DNA from: Kitasatospora sp. MAA19
GTDB taxonomy: Bacteria > Actinomycetota > Actinomycetes > Streptomycetales > Streptomycetaceae
Assembly: GCF_029894125.1 (NCBI RefSeq)
Contig: NZ_JARXYZ010000050.1
Span: 1-48,342, forward strand
Direction: 5' to 3'
DNA length: 48,342 bases
The notes beneath the pieces are model-generated. The model was given only the letters and a program-made list of their open reading frames with translations, did no database searches and was not told where the DNA came from. How positions within the stretch are numbered: the stretch's first letter is position 1; each line of letters opens with the position of its first letter. Both the position numbers and the translations under genes were made by a program. Shown piece by piece: positions 31,512 through 40,140 of this stretch.

Positions 31512-33920
31512 TCAGTTCCTCCGGTTTCCGCCGACGATGGCCTTTCCGGCCGGGATCTTGATCTGGTAGCCGCCGTCCAGCTCGGTGCGGCCGCCGGGCG
31601 GCAGGTCGACCCGCCAGAGCCGGGTGCTGGGCGGGCAGTCCGGTGTGGAGACCGTCGGGGCGTGCCAGTCGGCCCGCTCCTCGATCCGGATCTCGGCGTC
31701 GGAGGTGACCGGCACGCGCTCGCGGACCTCCACGGTGACGGTGCGGCCGAGCCGGTTCGCCAGCTGGACGTGCACCCGGTGGTCGAGCACGGTGCTGCTG
31801 TTCAGCATGCCCGCGGTGGACTCGTGCAGCTCGGTGCGGCGCGCCACCTCGATGCTCTCGGTCACACCGATGCCCAGGCGCCGCTCACCACCGGGGGCGA
31901 GGGTGGGCAGGGCGGCGGTGAGCAGGAACTCCTCGTCGACGGTGACCTCGACCGGGCCGGCGAGCACGGCGCGGTCGGTCCGGTTGGCGAGCACCAGGGT
32001 GGCGTACACCTTCTCCTCGACCGAGGGGACGGTGACGTACTCCGGGCGGACGGACACCGGGATCTCGTCGATCGTGACGGTGTGCCAGGTGCCGTCGGAC
32101 GGGATGTCGGCGGGGGCGGTGGAGTCGAAGCGGTGGTCGAAGGAGCCGGCTGACACGCGGGGCGGGACGGCGTGCCGGGGGAGCGAGAGGTGGCGGACCC
32201 GCTCGCCGCCGGAGCCGCCCGGGACCGGCGCGGCCGGCTGCTCGCGGCCGACCCGCTCGGCAGGAGCGCGCAGGGTGCCGCGTTCGGTGGCGGGCGCGTC
32301 GGGACCGGCGAGGACGAGGTCGGGATAGTCGAGCAGGGCGGCGTCCGGGGTGAAGCCGGTGACGGGGGCCTCGGTGACGGTGCCGTCGCTGCCGTTGTCG
32401 CTGCTGTAGCCCCGGTGGCGGGAACGGCGGGCGGCGGGCTGCAGGTCCGGCGGGGGCGCGCCGCCCGGCGCGACGGGGGCGGGCGGCGGTGGGGAGGCCT
32501 GGGGCAGAGGGGTTCGAGGCATCGAGGCGGGTGCGGCGCCGTAGCCGGCGAAGCCGGGCGGGGGCGCCGGGACCGGTTCGTTGACGTCCAGGGTGCCGCC
32601 GCGCGAGGCGGGGGAGGCCAGCCGGGCGGCGTCGGCCACGAGCTCGGGGGCGGCCGGGCGTGGACCGGAGGCCCGGGCGCCGCCGAGGCTCCCGACCTCG
32701 GGGGTGTAGCCGTACGGGCCCGGGGCCGAGACGGGGAGTGCGGCGGCGTGGCGCGGGGTCGGGCGGGAGCCGGTGCCGGCCGCGTCGTAGCCGGTGAAGA
32801 GGTCGGCCAGGCCGGCCGGGGGCTCGCGCCAGCCGGACGGCGGCGGGGCGGGCTGGCTGCGGCCGATCCGCAGCGAGCGGAGCCGGGGCAGGTCGGTGCG
32901 GCGGTCGAGGTCGGCGGTGGAGACGGCGAGTCGGACGCCGGACCAGTCCTCGCCGGTCTGCTGGGCGATGACGGCGCGCAGGACGAGTCGGCCGGAGTCG
33001 GCGCCGTGGCGGTAGGAGAGGCGGTAGGCGGGCACCCAGCGGGCGGCGGGGACGCCGTACTCCAGCTCGATGTCGAGTCGGGCGGGGGGCTCGGCGGGGG
33101 CTGGTCCGGAGGGTTCCGGGGCGGCTTCCGTGGCGGGGTCGGGGGAGGCTTCCGGGGCGGGCTCCGGGGCGGGCTCCGGGGTGGTTTCCGCGGTGGGTGT
33201 GGTGAGGGTGAGCAGGACGGTGGCGGCGGTCTCGACCGGGAGGGCGGGGCCGGCGGTGGACACGCGGTCCAGCCGGTCGGCGGCCAACTCGCGCTCGTGG
33301 TCGGCGAGTTCGATCTCCTGGGTGAGCTCCTCGGCGCGCTCCTGGAGCCGGGCCAGGCGCTCGTCGACGAAGTCGGCGAGCTCCAGCCAGGCGTCGGCGG
33401 GCGTACGGCGCAGCGGCTCCTCGCGCCGTCGCGGCGGCACGGCGCGCAGCGCGGAGGTCTCGGCGATCGCGGTCAGGACCAGCCGGTGGCGCTCGGTGAG
33501 CGTGCTCTGGCGCTCCATGGCATCGTCCAACTCGCGGCGGAGCCGGGGGAGTTCTGCTGGTTCGTGGAACTCGGCGAGCAGCTCCAGCCGGGCCTCGGTG
33601 ACCGCCGCCCCGGCCGGGCCACCGAGCACCCGGGCGCGCAGCGAGCGGCCGTCCAGCGAGGACGGCAGGCCGGTCAGCCGCAGCCGGCCGCCGGCCGGGA
33701 CCGGGACGCTGGCCCGGCGGCGGCACACCGCGCCCTCGGCGTACACCGCGACCGAGTCCAGGACAGACGGGTGGGCGGGGACGGCCGGCGGTTTCGACTG
33801 CCCGGCCCCGCCGCCGTGCCGATCGTCGCCGTCGTGCCGGCTGTCAACGCCGTCCCGGTTGTCCACGCTGTGCCGGTTGTCGACGCCGTGCTGATCGTCG
33901 CCGCTGTGCTGATCGTCCAT
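31512..33920 (-). CDS. DUF4139 protein, long member with Asp/His-rich N-terminus
   Basis: 802 aa. Residues 1-40 are repeats of DDQH/DNRH/DSRH type. The N-terminal domain (LDSVAVYAEGAVCRRRASVPVPAGGRLRLTGLPSSLD) is the DUF4140 unit. A coiled coil (~120-200), a PEPAPEAS linker and the DUF4139 domain (YGVPAARWVPAYRLSYRHGADSGRLVLRAVIAQQTGEDWSGVRLAVSTADL) follow, interrupted by ~200 disordered residues before the final beta part (LRWRVDL-type ending WRVDLPPGGRTELDGGYQIKIPAG). ATG 33920 has AAGGGG 6 nt upstream; TTG 33926 is less likely. It is first in the two-gene operon and divergent from tyrA. Confidence 0.85.
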   Translation of the reverse strand: MDDQHSGDDQHGVDNRHSVDNRDGVDSRHDGDDRHGGGAGQSKPPAVPAHPSVLDSVAVYAEGAVCRRRASVPVPAGGRLRLTGLPSSLDGRSLRARVLGGPAGAAVTEARLELLAEFHEPAELPRLRRELDDAMERQSTLTERHRLVLTAIAETSALRAVPPRRREEPLRRTPADAWLELADFVDERLARLQERAEELTQEIELADHERELAADRLDRVSTAGPALPVETAATVLLTLTTPTAETTPEPAPEPAPEASPDPATEAAPEPSGPAPAEPPARLDIELEYGVPAARWVPAYRLSYRHGADSGRLVLRAVIAQQTGEDWSGVRLAVSTADLDRRTDLPRLRSLRIGRSQPAPPPSGWREPPAGLADLFTGYDAAGTGSRPTPRHAAALPVSAPGPYGYTPEVGSLGGARASGPRPAAPELVADAARLASPASRGGTLDVNEPVPAPPPGFAGYGAAPASMPRTPLPQASPPPPAPVAPGGAPPPDLQPAARRSRHRGYSSDNGSDGTVTEAPVTGFTPDAALLDYPDLVLAGPDAPATERGTLRAPAERVGREQPAAPVPGGSGGERVRHLSLPRHAVPPRVSAGSFDHRFDSTAPADIPSDGTWHTVTIDEIPVSVRPEYVTVPSVEEKVYATLVLANRTDRAVLAGPVEVTVDEEFLLTAALPTLAPGGERRLGIGVTESIEVARRTELHESTAGMLNSSTVLDHRVHVQLANRLGRTVTVEVRERVPVTSDAEIRIEERADWHAPTVSTPDCPPSTRLWRVDLPPGGRTELDGGYQIKIPAGKAIVGGNRRN

Positions 33921-34267
33921 GCGCAACCCCTTCGTTCGCGTGCCGTGTTCCGTTCGCGTGCCGTGTTCCGCGTGTCGCCCGCGCCGCGTTGGCGGTCAGT
34001 CTGCCCGGCTTCGGTGCGGGCGTCGCCGGATTTCGCGGGGCGCGGCGTGGGTGCCCGCCGCCGGGCCCGCCGTGCGTCCGCACGCTGTGGGACGGGGGTG
34101 GGGCCGGCGCGGTTGCCCACCCGGTGGGCGGTGGGGGCACCGGTGGGGTGGATGCGAGAGGATGGGGCGGGTGTGTTCCCGGCCCGTCTCGGGAGCCCGG
34201 CCGGCCCGAGAACCAGAGACCCCGAGTACCCGCGTACCCGAGAATTCGAGAAGGAGCGCGACCCGCC
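33921..34267. other. Divergent gap between DUF4139 operon and tyrA, with 18-bp tandem repeat
   Basis: 347 bp. Two perfect 18-bp copies (33934-33951 and 33952-33969, GTTCGCGTGCCGTGTTCC) start just upstream of the DUF4139 ribosome binding site. AAGGAG (34251-34256) is the tyrA ribosome binding site. Nothing else is recognisable; no ORF with family motifs lies here. Confidence 0.6.
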
Positions 34268-35353
34268 ATGCGCACTGCCGTCGTCGTCGGTACCGGACTG
34301 ATCGGCACCTCCGCCGCGCTCGCCCTGGCCGGCCGCGGGCTGACCGTCCACCTGGAGGACGCCGATCCGGACGCCGCCCGGACCGCGGCCTCGCTCGGCG
34401 CCGGTACCACCGAGCCGGCCGAGGGCCCGGTCGACCTGGCGATCATCGCCGTCCCGCCCGCCCTGGTCGGCAAGGTGCTCGCGGACTGCCAGCGCCGCAA
34501 TCTGGCCCGCTGGTACACCGACGTCGCCAGCGTCAAGGCCGGTCCGCGCAGCGAGGTCGCCGCGCTCGGCTGCGACACCGTCCACTACATCGGCAGCCAC
34601 CCGATGGCCGGCCGCGAGCGCTCCGGCCCGCTGGCCGCCCGCGCCGACCTGTTCGAGGGCCGGCCCTGGGTGCTCACCCCCACCGACGACACCGACACCG
34701 AGACGCTCAACGCCGCCTTGGAGCTGGTCGCGCTCTGCGGCGCGATGCCGATCGTGATGGACGCGGCCGCGCACGACCGCGCCGTCGCCCTGGTCTCGCA
34801 CGCCCCGCAGCTGGTGTCCTCGCTGGTCGCCGCCCGGCTGGAGCACGCCGACGAGACCGCCATAAGGCTCTCCGGCCAGGGTGTCCGGGACGTCACCCGC
34901 ATCGCCGCCTCCAACCCCGGCATGTGGGTCGACATCCTCTCCGCCAACGCGGGTGCCGTCGCCGACATCCTGGAGGAGGTGGCCGTCGACCTCGGCGACA
35001 CCGTCACCGCGCTGCGCGCCCTGGATGCCGCCGAGGAGGGCGAGCGCCGGGGGGGCGCGGCCGGGATCGAGGCGGTCATGCGGCGCGGCAACACCGGCCA
35101 GGCCCGCATCCCCGGCAAGCACGGCGCGCCGCCCACCCGGTACGAGACGGTGGCCGTGGTGCTCGGTGACCAGCCCGGCGAGCTGGGCCGGCTGTTCGGC
35201 GAGGTCGGCGCGGCCGGGGTCAACATCGAGGACGTCGTCATCGAGCACTCGACCGGGCAGCAGGTGGGCTTCGTCCAGCTGTCGGTGGCGCCGGGGGCGG
35301 TCAAGCCGCTCACGGTGGCGCTGCGGGCGAGTGGGTGGAGCGTTCGGGACTGA
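34268..35353 (+). CDS. tyrA: Prephenate dehydrogenase with ACT domain
   Basis: 361 aa. The N-terminal NAD(P)-binding motif is VVVGTGLIGTSAALAL (Gly8-x-Gly-x-x-Gly13). Family motifs are VASVKAGPRSEV, the GSHPMAGRERSGP block with the substrate-binding His, and VSHAPQLVSSLVA. The C-terminal ACT domain (YETVAVVLGDQPGELGRLFGEVGAAGVNIEDVVIEHS) probably confers amino-acid feedback. It oxidatively decarboxylates prephenate to 4-hydroxyphenylpyruvate for tyrosine. The frame extends to 33989, but ATG 34268 with AAGGAG at 34251-34256 is the start. It precedes cmk and der in the conserved order, with one gene inserted. Confidence 0.93.
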   Translation: MRTAVVVGTGLIGTSAALALAGRGLTVHLEDADPDAARTAASLGAGTTEPAEGPVDLAIIAVPPALVGKVLADCQRRNLARWYTDVASVKAGPRSEVAALGCDTVHYIGSHPMAGRERSGPLAARADLFEGRPWVLTPTDDTDTETLNAALELVALCGAMPIVMDAAAHDRAVALVSHAPQLVSSLVAARLEHADETAIRLSGQGVRDVTRIAASNPGMWVDILSANAGAVADILEEVAVDLGDTVTALRALDAAEEGERRGGAAGIEAVMRRGNTGQARIPGKHGAPPTRYETVAVVLGDQPGELGRLFGEVGAAGVNIEDVVIEHSTGQQVGFVQLSVAPGAVKPLTVALRASGWSVRD

Positions 35354-35375
35354 GGGCCCTCGGGGCGGAGGGGCT

Positions 35376-35460
35376 GAGGGGCTGAGGTCTTCCGGGCCTG
35401 AGGGGCTGAGGTCTTCGGGGCCGGAGGGGCTACTGAGGAGCTAGTGAGGGGCTACTGAGG
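35376..35460. repeat. 24-bp tandem repeat behind tyrA
   Basis: GAGGGGCTGAGGTCTTCCGG-type units at 35376-35399 and 35400-35423, with a decaying third copy from 35424 (GAGGGGCTACTGAGGAG...). It fills the gap between tyrA and the DUF4419 gene, whose ribosome binding site (G7 run at 35472-35478) follows. Confidence 0.7.
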
Positions 35461-35480
35461 GGTTTGTCGACGGGGGGGAA

Positions 35481-36617
35481 ATGATCATCGAGTTGCCGCT
35501 GGGCGAGACCCGGCACGGGTCCTCCGGCCGGTTGGAGGACCTGGGGAACGAGCGGTTCCTGCGGGCGGTGGTGGGCGGTGGGTTCCGGATCCGCCACCGA
35601 AGCGTCGAGACGCTGGTCGAACTGCCCAGGCCGGAGCCGCTGTACCTCGAGTTCGCGGAGCCGGAGCCGACCTGGAGCCTGCTGGTGCGGGCGGCCCACG
35701 CCGCCTTCGCCGAGCACCTGCCGTTGAGCCTGTCGCCGGACGTGCTCTGGTACGCGGTGGTGCACGAGGTGGCGGTGCACGTGCGGTTGAACGCCTCGGT
35801 GTACGAGGGGCTGTTCACGGCGCCTCCCGGGGTGAAGCGGCAGATCGTGGTCCGGGACGACGGTCTGCTCGGGTCGGGGCCGGACTGGGCGCGGTCGATC
35901 CGGCTGGTGCGGGAGCCGCTGACGGAGGCGGTCGGGTCGGAGCTGGTGGAGCTGTTCCGGCCGACGTTCTCGACGACGAGCCCGGACGACGAGTCCTCGA
36001 CGCTGGTGGCGCTGATGGACGTGGTCAGCCCGTACTACGACTTCCGCTGGGAGACCCGCTGCGGCATCCCCCGGATCCGGCTGGAGGGCACGGCCGAGGA
36101 CTGGGCGCTGCTGGCGGCGCGGGTCGGCGAGCTCGCGGCGCGCTTCGACCTGCTGGCGCCGTGGTTCGCCGAGCTGCGCCCGGTGGTCGACGAGATCGCG
36201 GCGACGGCGGCGGGCGGCCCGGTGGACGAGCGCTTCTGGCGTTCGTTCCACAAGTGGGAGTCGATGTCCGGCGGCCCGCAGGTGACCGGCTGGCTCACCA
36301 CCTTCTTCGCGCACACTCAGACGGCGGCCGGCCCCCGGCTGCGGGAGTCCTTCGGCTGGTGGGAGGCGGCGAACGCCTCCTACCACCGGGACCGCTTCGT
36401 GCCGAACGACTTCCCGTCCCACGTCTCGAAGGTGCCCTTCGTCTGGGACCGCATCGGCACCGAGCTCCCGATGGCCTTCGTGGGCGGCGTCCTCGGCATC
36501 GAGCGGGACGGCGAGTACCTGCGGCCCCGGCTCGGGAACGCCGTTCTGCAGATCCGGCGGGCGGGACCGAGGCCTGAGGTGGGGCCGAGGCCTGAGACGG
36601 GGGCTGCCGGGGCCTGA
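35481..36617 (+). CDS. DUF4419 domain protein inserted between tyrA and cmk
   Basis: 378 aa. The family is recognised from the order LLVRAAHAAFAEHLPLSLSPDVLWYAVVHEVAVHVRLN, TFSTTSPDDESSTLVALMDVVSPYYDFRWETRCGIPRIRLEGTAEDW, FWRSFHKWESMSGGPQVTGWLTTFFAH and the FVGGVLGIERDGEYLRPRLGNAV end. DUF4419 proteins occur in fungi and scattered bacteria and have no known function; conserved His, Trp and Asp residues suggest an enzyme or ligand binder. ATG 35481 follows a GGGGGGGAA ribosome binding site. The tyrA-cmk neighbourhood normally lacks this gene, so it is probably a lineage-specific insertion. Base composition matches its surroundings. Confidence 0.8.
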   Translation: MIIELPLGETRHGSSGRLEDLGNERFLRAVVGGGFRIRHRSVETLVELPRPEPLYLEFAEPEPTWSLLVRAAHAAFAEHLPLSLSPDVLWYAVVHEVAVHVRLNASVYEGLFTAPPGVKRQIVVRDDGLLGSGPDWARSIRLVREPLTEAVGSELVELFRPTFSTTSPDDESSTLVALMDVVSPYYDFRWETRCGIPRIRLEGTAEDWALLAARVGELAARFDLLAPWFAELRPVVDEIAATAAGGPVDERFWRSFHKWESMSGGPQVTGWLTTFFAHTQTAAGPRLRESFGWWEAANASYHRDRFVPNDFPSHVSKVPFVWDRIGTELPMAFVGGVLGIERDGEYLRPRLGNAVLQIRRAGPRPEVGPRPETGAAGA

Positions 36618-36727
36618 GGCGGGCGGGGTCGGGGTGTGGCGGCGGTCCATTAACCTTGAGGGAGACAATCCCCGGTCGTGTGCCTGCCCAGGCTCCCGGG
36701 TCCAGTGTTTAGAGAGAGGTTCGCCCC

Positions 36728-37441
36728 GTGGATACTGCCGACCGAGCGCACGCCCCGGTCGTCGTCGCCATCGACGGACCCTCCGGCTCCGGCAAGTCGA
36801 CCGTCTCGCGGGCGGTGGCCGCCAGGCTGGGCCTGAGCTTCCTGGACACCGGCGCCATGTACCGGGCGATGACCTGGTGGATGCTGGCCAACGAGGTCGA
36901 CGTGACCGACGCGGAGGCGGTGGCCGTCGCGTGCGGCAAGCCGGTGATCGTGTCGGGCACGGCCGCGGACGGCCCCACTATCACGGTGGACGGCCAGGAC
37001 GTCTCCGGACCGATCCGCGGCCCCGAGGTGACGGCACAGGTCAGCGCCGTGTCCGCGGTGCCGGCGGTGCGGGCCCGGCTGGTGGAGCTGCAGCGTGGCT
37101 GCGCCGAGGTCGCCGAGCGCGGCATCGTGGCCGAGGGCCGGGACATGGGGACGGTGGTGTTCCCGAACGCCACCGTCAAGGTCTTCCTGACCGCCTCCGA
37201 GCGGGCCCGGGCCGAGCGCCGGGCGGCCGAGCTGCGCGCCAAGGGCGTCGATGAGGCGATCATCACCGCGATGGCCGCCGACCTCGCCCGCCGGGACGCC
37301 GCCGACTCCTCCCGGAAGACGGCCCCGCTGGCCCAGGCCGCGGACGCCGTCCTGGTGGACACCAGCGAGCTCACCCTGGAGCAGGTGATCGACCGGATCG
37401 CCGCGCTCGTGGAGGAGCGGGCCGGGATGTCGTCGGTCTGA
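36728..37441 (+). CDS. cmk: Cytidylate kinase
   Basis: 237 aa, normal length. The P-loop is IDGPSGSGKST (15-25), followed by LSFLDTGAMYRAMTWWML, the CMP-binding region around QDVSGPIRGPEVTAQVSAVSAVPAVRARL and RGIVAEGRDMGTVVFPNATVKVFLTAS (Gly-Arg-Asp). It phosphorylates CMP and dCMP. The start is GTG 36728 with GAGAGAGG at 36712-36719. It lies immediately upstream of der, the pairing known throughout actinobacteria. Its TGA stop overlaps the first of five 18-bp repeats. Confidence 0.95.
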   Translation: MDTADRAHAPVVVAIDGPSGSGKSTVSRAVAARLGLSFLDTGAMYRAMTWWMLANEVDVTDAEAVAVACGKPVIVSGTAADGPTITVDGQDVSGPIRGPEVTAQVSAVSAVPAVRARLVELQRGCAEVAERGIVAEGRDMGTVVFPNATVKVFLTASERARAERRAAELRAKGVDEAIITAMAADLARRDAADSSRKTAPLAQAADAVLVDTSELTLEQVIDRIAALVEERAGMSSV

Positions 37442-37529
37442 CCGGACACATCGGTGTGACCGAACACGTCGATCGGACCGAACACGTCGATCGGACCGGA
37501 TACGCCGATCCGACCAGACATGTCGTCGG
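37440..37529. repeat. Five 18-bp tandem repeats between cmk and der
   Basis: Units at 37440, 37458, 37476, 37494 and 37512. The second and third are identical (GACCGAACACGTCGATCG); the others differ at a few positions. The first overlaps the cmk stop codon. They sit in the 215-bp gap before der, about 130 bp from its start. Confidence 0.85.
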
Positions 37530-37656
37530 TACGACGACCGAATGACCCGTGGTGCCGCCGAGGCGCCGCGGAGAACCAATCGCGCTGCCCCGAGCGGGGC
37601 AGGTACGCACGGCACGCCCCTGGGAAGGGCCGGGCCGGGAAACGGAACAGACGAAC

Positions 37657-39111
37657 ATGACCGCAGAGCACTCTGACACCAGCCCTGGTGAACTGGACGC
37701 CGCCGACTACGCCGAGTTCATGGCCCTCGCCGCCGAGGAGGGCTTCGACGTCGACGGCGTGGACGGCTTCGACGGCGCCGAGCACATCCCGCTGCCGGTG
37801 CTGGCCGTCGTCGGCCGCCCGAACGTCGGCAAGTCGACCCTGGTGAACCGCATCATCGGCCGCCGCGAGGCCGTCGTCGAGGACAAGCCGGGCGTCACCC
37901 GCGACCGGGTCACCTACGAGGCCAGCTGGAACGGCCGCCGCTTCAAGGTCGTCGACACCGGTGGCTGGGAGATCGACGTCCTCGGCATCGACGCGCTGGT
38001 GGCCGCGCAGGCCGAGCTGGGCATCGAGCAGGCCGACGCGGTGCTGTTCGTCGTCGACGCCACCGTCGGCGCCACCGACACCGACGAAGCCCTGATCAAG
38101 CTCATCCGCCGGGCCGGCAAGCCGACCGTGCTGTGCGCCAACAAGGTCGACGGCCCGTCCACCGAGGCCGAGGCCGCGTACCTGTGGTCGCTGGGCCTGG
38201 GCGAGCCGTTCCCGGTCTCCGCGCTGCACGGGCGCGGCTCGGGCGACCTGCTCGACGCCGTCATGGCCGCGCTGCCCGAGGCCCCGCCGCAGACCTTCGG
38301 CGACGCCGCCCCCGGCGGACCACGCCGCGTCGCGCTGATCGGCCGTCCGAACGTCGGCAAGTCCAGCCTGCTGAACAAGGTCGCCGGCGAGGAGCGGGTG
38401 GTCGTCAACGAGCTGGCCGGCACCACCCGCGACCCGGTCGACGAGATGATCGAACTCGGCGGCAAGACCTGGAAGTTCGTCGACACCGCCGGTATCCGCC
38501 GCCGGGTCCACCTGACCGCCGGCGCCGACTTCTACGCCTCGCTGCGCACCTCCTCCGCGCTGGACAAGGCCGAGGTCGCGGTCATCCTGATCGACGCCAG
38601 CGAGACCCTCGCCGAGCAGGACACCCGGATCATCTCGATGGCTGTCGAGGCCGGGCGCGCCGTCGTCATCGCCTACAACAAGTGGGACCAGCTGGACGAG
38701 GAGCGCCGCTACTACCTGGAGCGCGAGATCGAGCGCGACCTCGTCCAGGTGCAGTGGGCCCCCCGGGTCAACGTCTCGGCGAAGACCGGCCGGCACATGG
38801 AGAAGCTCGTCCCGGCGATCGAGACCGCGCTGGAGGGCTGGGAGACCCGCATCCCGACCGCGCGGCTGAACGCCTTCCTCGGCGAGCTGGTGGCCGCCCA
38901 CCCGCACCCGATCCGCGGCGGCAAGCAGCCGCGCATCCTGTTCGGCACCCAGGCGGGCATCCGTCCGCCGCGGTTCGTGCTGTTCGCCTCGGGCTTCCTG
39001 GAGGCCGGCTACCGGCGCTTCATCGAGCGCCGGCTGCGCGAGGAGTTCGGATTCGTCGGGACGCCGATCTCGATCTCGGTGCGGGTGCGGGAGAAGCGCA
39101 AGAAGAAGTAG
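37657..39111 (+). CDS. der: GTPase Der (EngA), ribosome assembly
   Basis: 484 aa. Two tandem GTPase domains: G1 motifs GRPNVGKST (53-61) and GRPNVGKSS (229-237), G3 DTGGW and DTAGI, G4 NKVD (162-165) and NKWD. The C-terminal KH-like domain ends with GFVGTPISISVRVREKRKKK. Der matures the 50S subunit. Residues 1-45 are acidic and lineage-specific. ATG 37657 was chosen because the frame upstream (to 37549) shows no conserved sequence; the ribosome binding site is weak. A 12-bp terminator hairpin follows. Confidence 0.95.
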   Translation: MTAEHSDTSPGELDAADYAEFMALAAEEGFDVDGVDGFDGAEHIPLPVLAVVGRPNVGKSTLVNRIIGRREAVVEDKPGVTRDRVTYEASWNGRRFKVVDTGGWEIDVLGIDALVAAQAELGIEQADAVLFVVDATVGATDTDEALIKLIRRAGKPTVLCANKVDGPSTEAEAAYLWSLGLGEPFPVSALHGRGSGDLLDAVMAALPEAPPQTFGDAAPGGPRRVALIGRPNVGKSSLLNKVAGEERVVVNELAGTTRDPVDEMIELGGKTWKFVDTAGIRRRVHLTAGADFYASLRTSSALDKAEVAVILIDASETLAEQDTRIISMAVEAGRAVVIAYNKWDQLDEERRYYLEREIERDLVQVQWAPRVNVSAKTGRHMEKLVPAIETALEGWETRIPTARLNAFLGELVAAHPHPIRGGKQPRILFGTQAGIRPPRFVLFASGFLEAGYRRFIERRLREEFGFVGTPISISVRVREKRKKK

Positions 39112-39176
39112 AGCGCCGGCGGGTACCACCGACAGCGGTCGGCAGGTACCGGCACCGGTTCCGGTAGTAGGTGTGG

Positions 39177-39212
39177 GCGAGGGCCCCGTCACGGTCGTGG
39201 CGGGGCCCTCGC
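39177..39212. terminator. Bidirectional terminator between der and His-rich gene
   Basis: A 12-bp perfect stem (39177-39188 with 39201-39212), extended by an inner 4-bp stem CACG/CGTG. It lies between convergent genes. Confidence 0.75.
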
Positions 39213-39232
39213 TTGCTGTTGGTGGTGGCCTG

Positions 39233-39979
39233 TCAGTGGTGCTCGCCGTTGCGGCCCGGGGGGAGGGAGAGCATCTGGCGGTGGCGGCCGCCGGTGGGCG
39301 GGACGGTGGCGACTCCGGTGGCGGTGCCCATCGCGGGGGAGGGTGCCGGGGGCGGCGCCGGCATCGGGTGCGGGATCGCGCCCAGGTAGCCGGCGGCCAC
39401 CCAGCCCTGACCGTTGGTGAACTGGGGGGCGGGGGACTGGTGGTGCTGCGGGACGGCGGCCGCCGGGGCGGCCTGGCCGAAGCCGTCGCTGGTGGGGGCG
39501 GCGGGCTCGGGGTGGGGGTGGAGGTGTGCCTGGGGGGCGTTGTGGCCGGTGTGGCCCGTGTGGGTGGCATGGGCGGCGTGGGCGGTATGGCTGGTGGCCT
39601 GCGTGCCGGCGTGTCCGGTGCTGTGTTCGGTGCTGTGGCCTCCGGTGTGGCCGGGCTGCTGGCTCGGCATGAACTGCGGTAGGCCTGGCGCCTGCCCCCC
39701 GTAGGTGTGGAAGGCCTGGTGCTGGGGCGGGTACGGGCGCGGGTCGCCGAGTACGGGGTAGCCGTCGCGGACCGCGAAGCCCGTGAACGTCAGGCCCTCC
39801 TCGCCCGAGCGGTCGCCCGGAAGCGCGCGGAACAGCCGTCGGTACTCGGAGTACAGCTCGTCGTAGATCGGCGTCGTCGAGTGCGGGTGCTCCGCGTCGT
39901 ACGACGGGCGCATGCCCGGGATCGAGCGGGGGACGGTGGTGGACCGGCCGGAGGACGCGGAGACGTCGTAGCTGTACAC
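39233..39979 (-). CDS. Unknown protein with histidine-rich C-terminal half
   Basis: 248 aa. Residues ~23-80 look folded (MRPSYDAEHPHSTTPIYDELYSEYRRLFRALPGDRSGEEGLTFTGFAVRDG). Residues ~110-165 contain about sixteen His among Thr, Gly and Ala (GHTGGHSTEHSTGHAG..., THTGHTGH, HLHPHPEP); the rest is Pro/Ala-rich. I do not recognise a family. The start is GTG 39979: codons from there on have G/C in every third position while those upstream do not; ATG 39913 is the alternative. No Shine-Dalgarno is visible for either, so the mRNA may be leaderless. A hairpin separates it from the next upstream minus gene. Confidence 0.65.
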   Translation of the reverse strand: MYSYDVSASSGRSTTVPRSIPGMRPSYDAEHPHSTTPIYDELYSEYRRLFRALPGDRSGEEGLTFTGFAVRDGYPVLGDPRPYPPQHQAFHTYGGQAPGLPQFMPSQQPGHTGGHSTEHSTGHAGTQATSHTAHAAHATHTGHTGHNAPQAHLHPHPEPAAPTSDGFGQAAPAAAVPQHHQSPAPQFTNGQGWVAAGYLGAIPHPMPAPPPAPSPAMGTATGVATVPPTGGRHRQMLSLPPGRNGEHH

Positions 39980-40031
39980 ACAGGGGCCAACGAGCGAGGG
40001 GGCACGGGGATGCGGGGTGCCGGGACCCGGC

Positions 40032-40070
40032 CGGAAGGCGGCCCACACCGAGCGGGGAGGCCGCCTTCCG
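40032..40070 (-). terminator. Hairpin behind the Cys/His-motif gene
   Basis: A 12-bp perfect stem (40032-40043 with 40059-40070) with a 15-nt loop, 71 bp past the stop of the minus-strand gene at 40141. Confidence 0.7.
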
Positions 40071-40140
40071 ACGGGTGCGGTGGCGCGGGAGCAGTGTGCA
40101 GGTGGCACAGGCGGCGCGGACGCCGCCGGTGCCGGTCGGC

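Noticed and set aside
34240..34249. GAGAATTCGA before tyrA as the same element as the repeats before tesB
   Set aside because: A single 10-bp match without the partner copy or similar spacing; probably chance.
37440..37529. CRISPR array
   Set aside because: The five 18-bp units are contiguous without unique spacers and there are no cas genes, so this is a simple tandem repeat.
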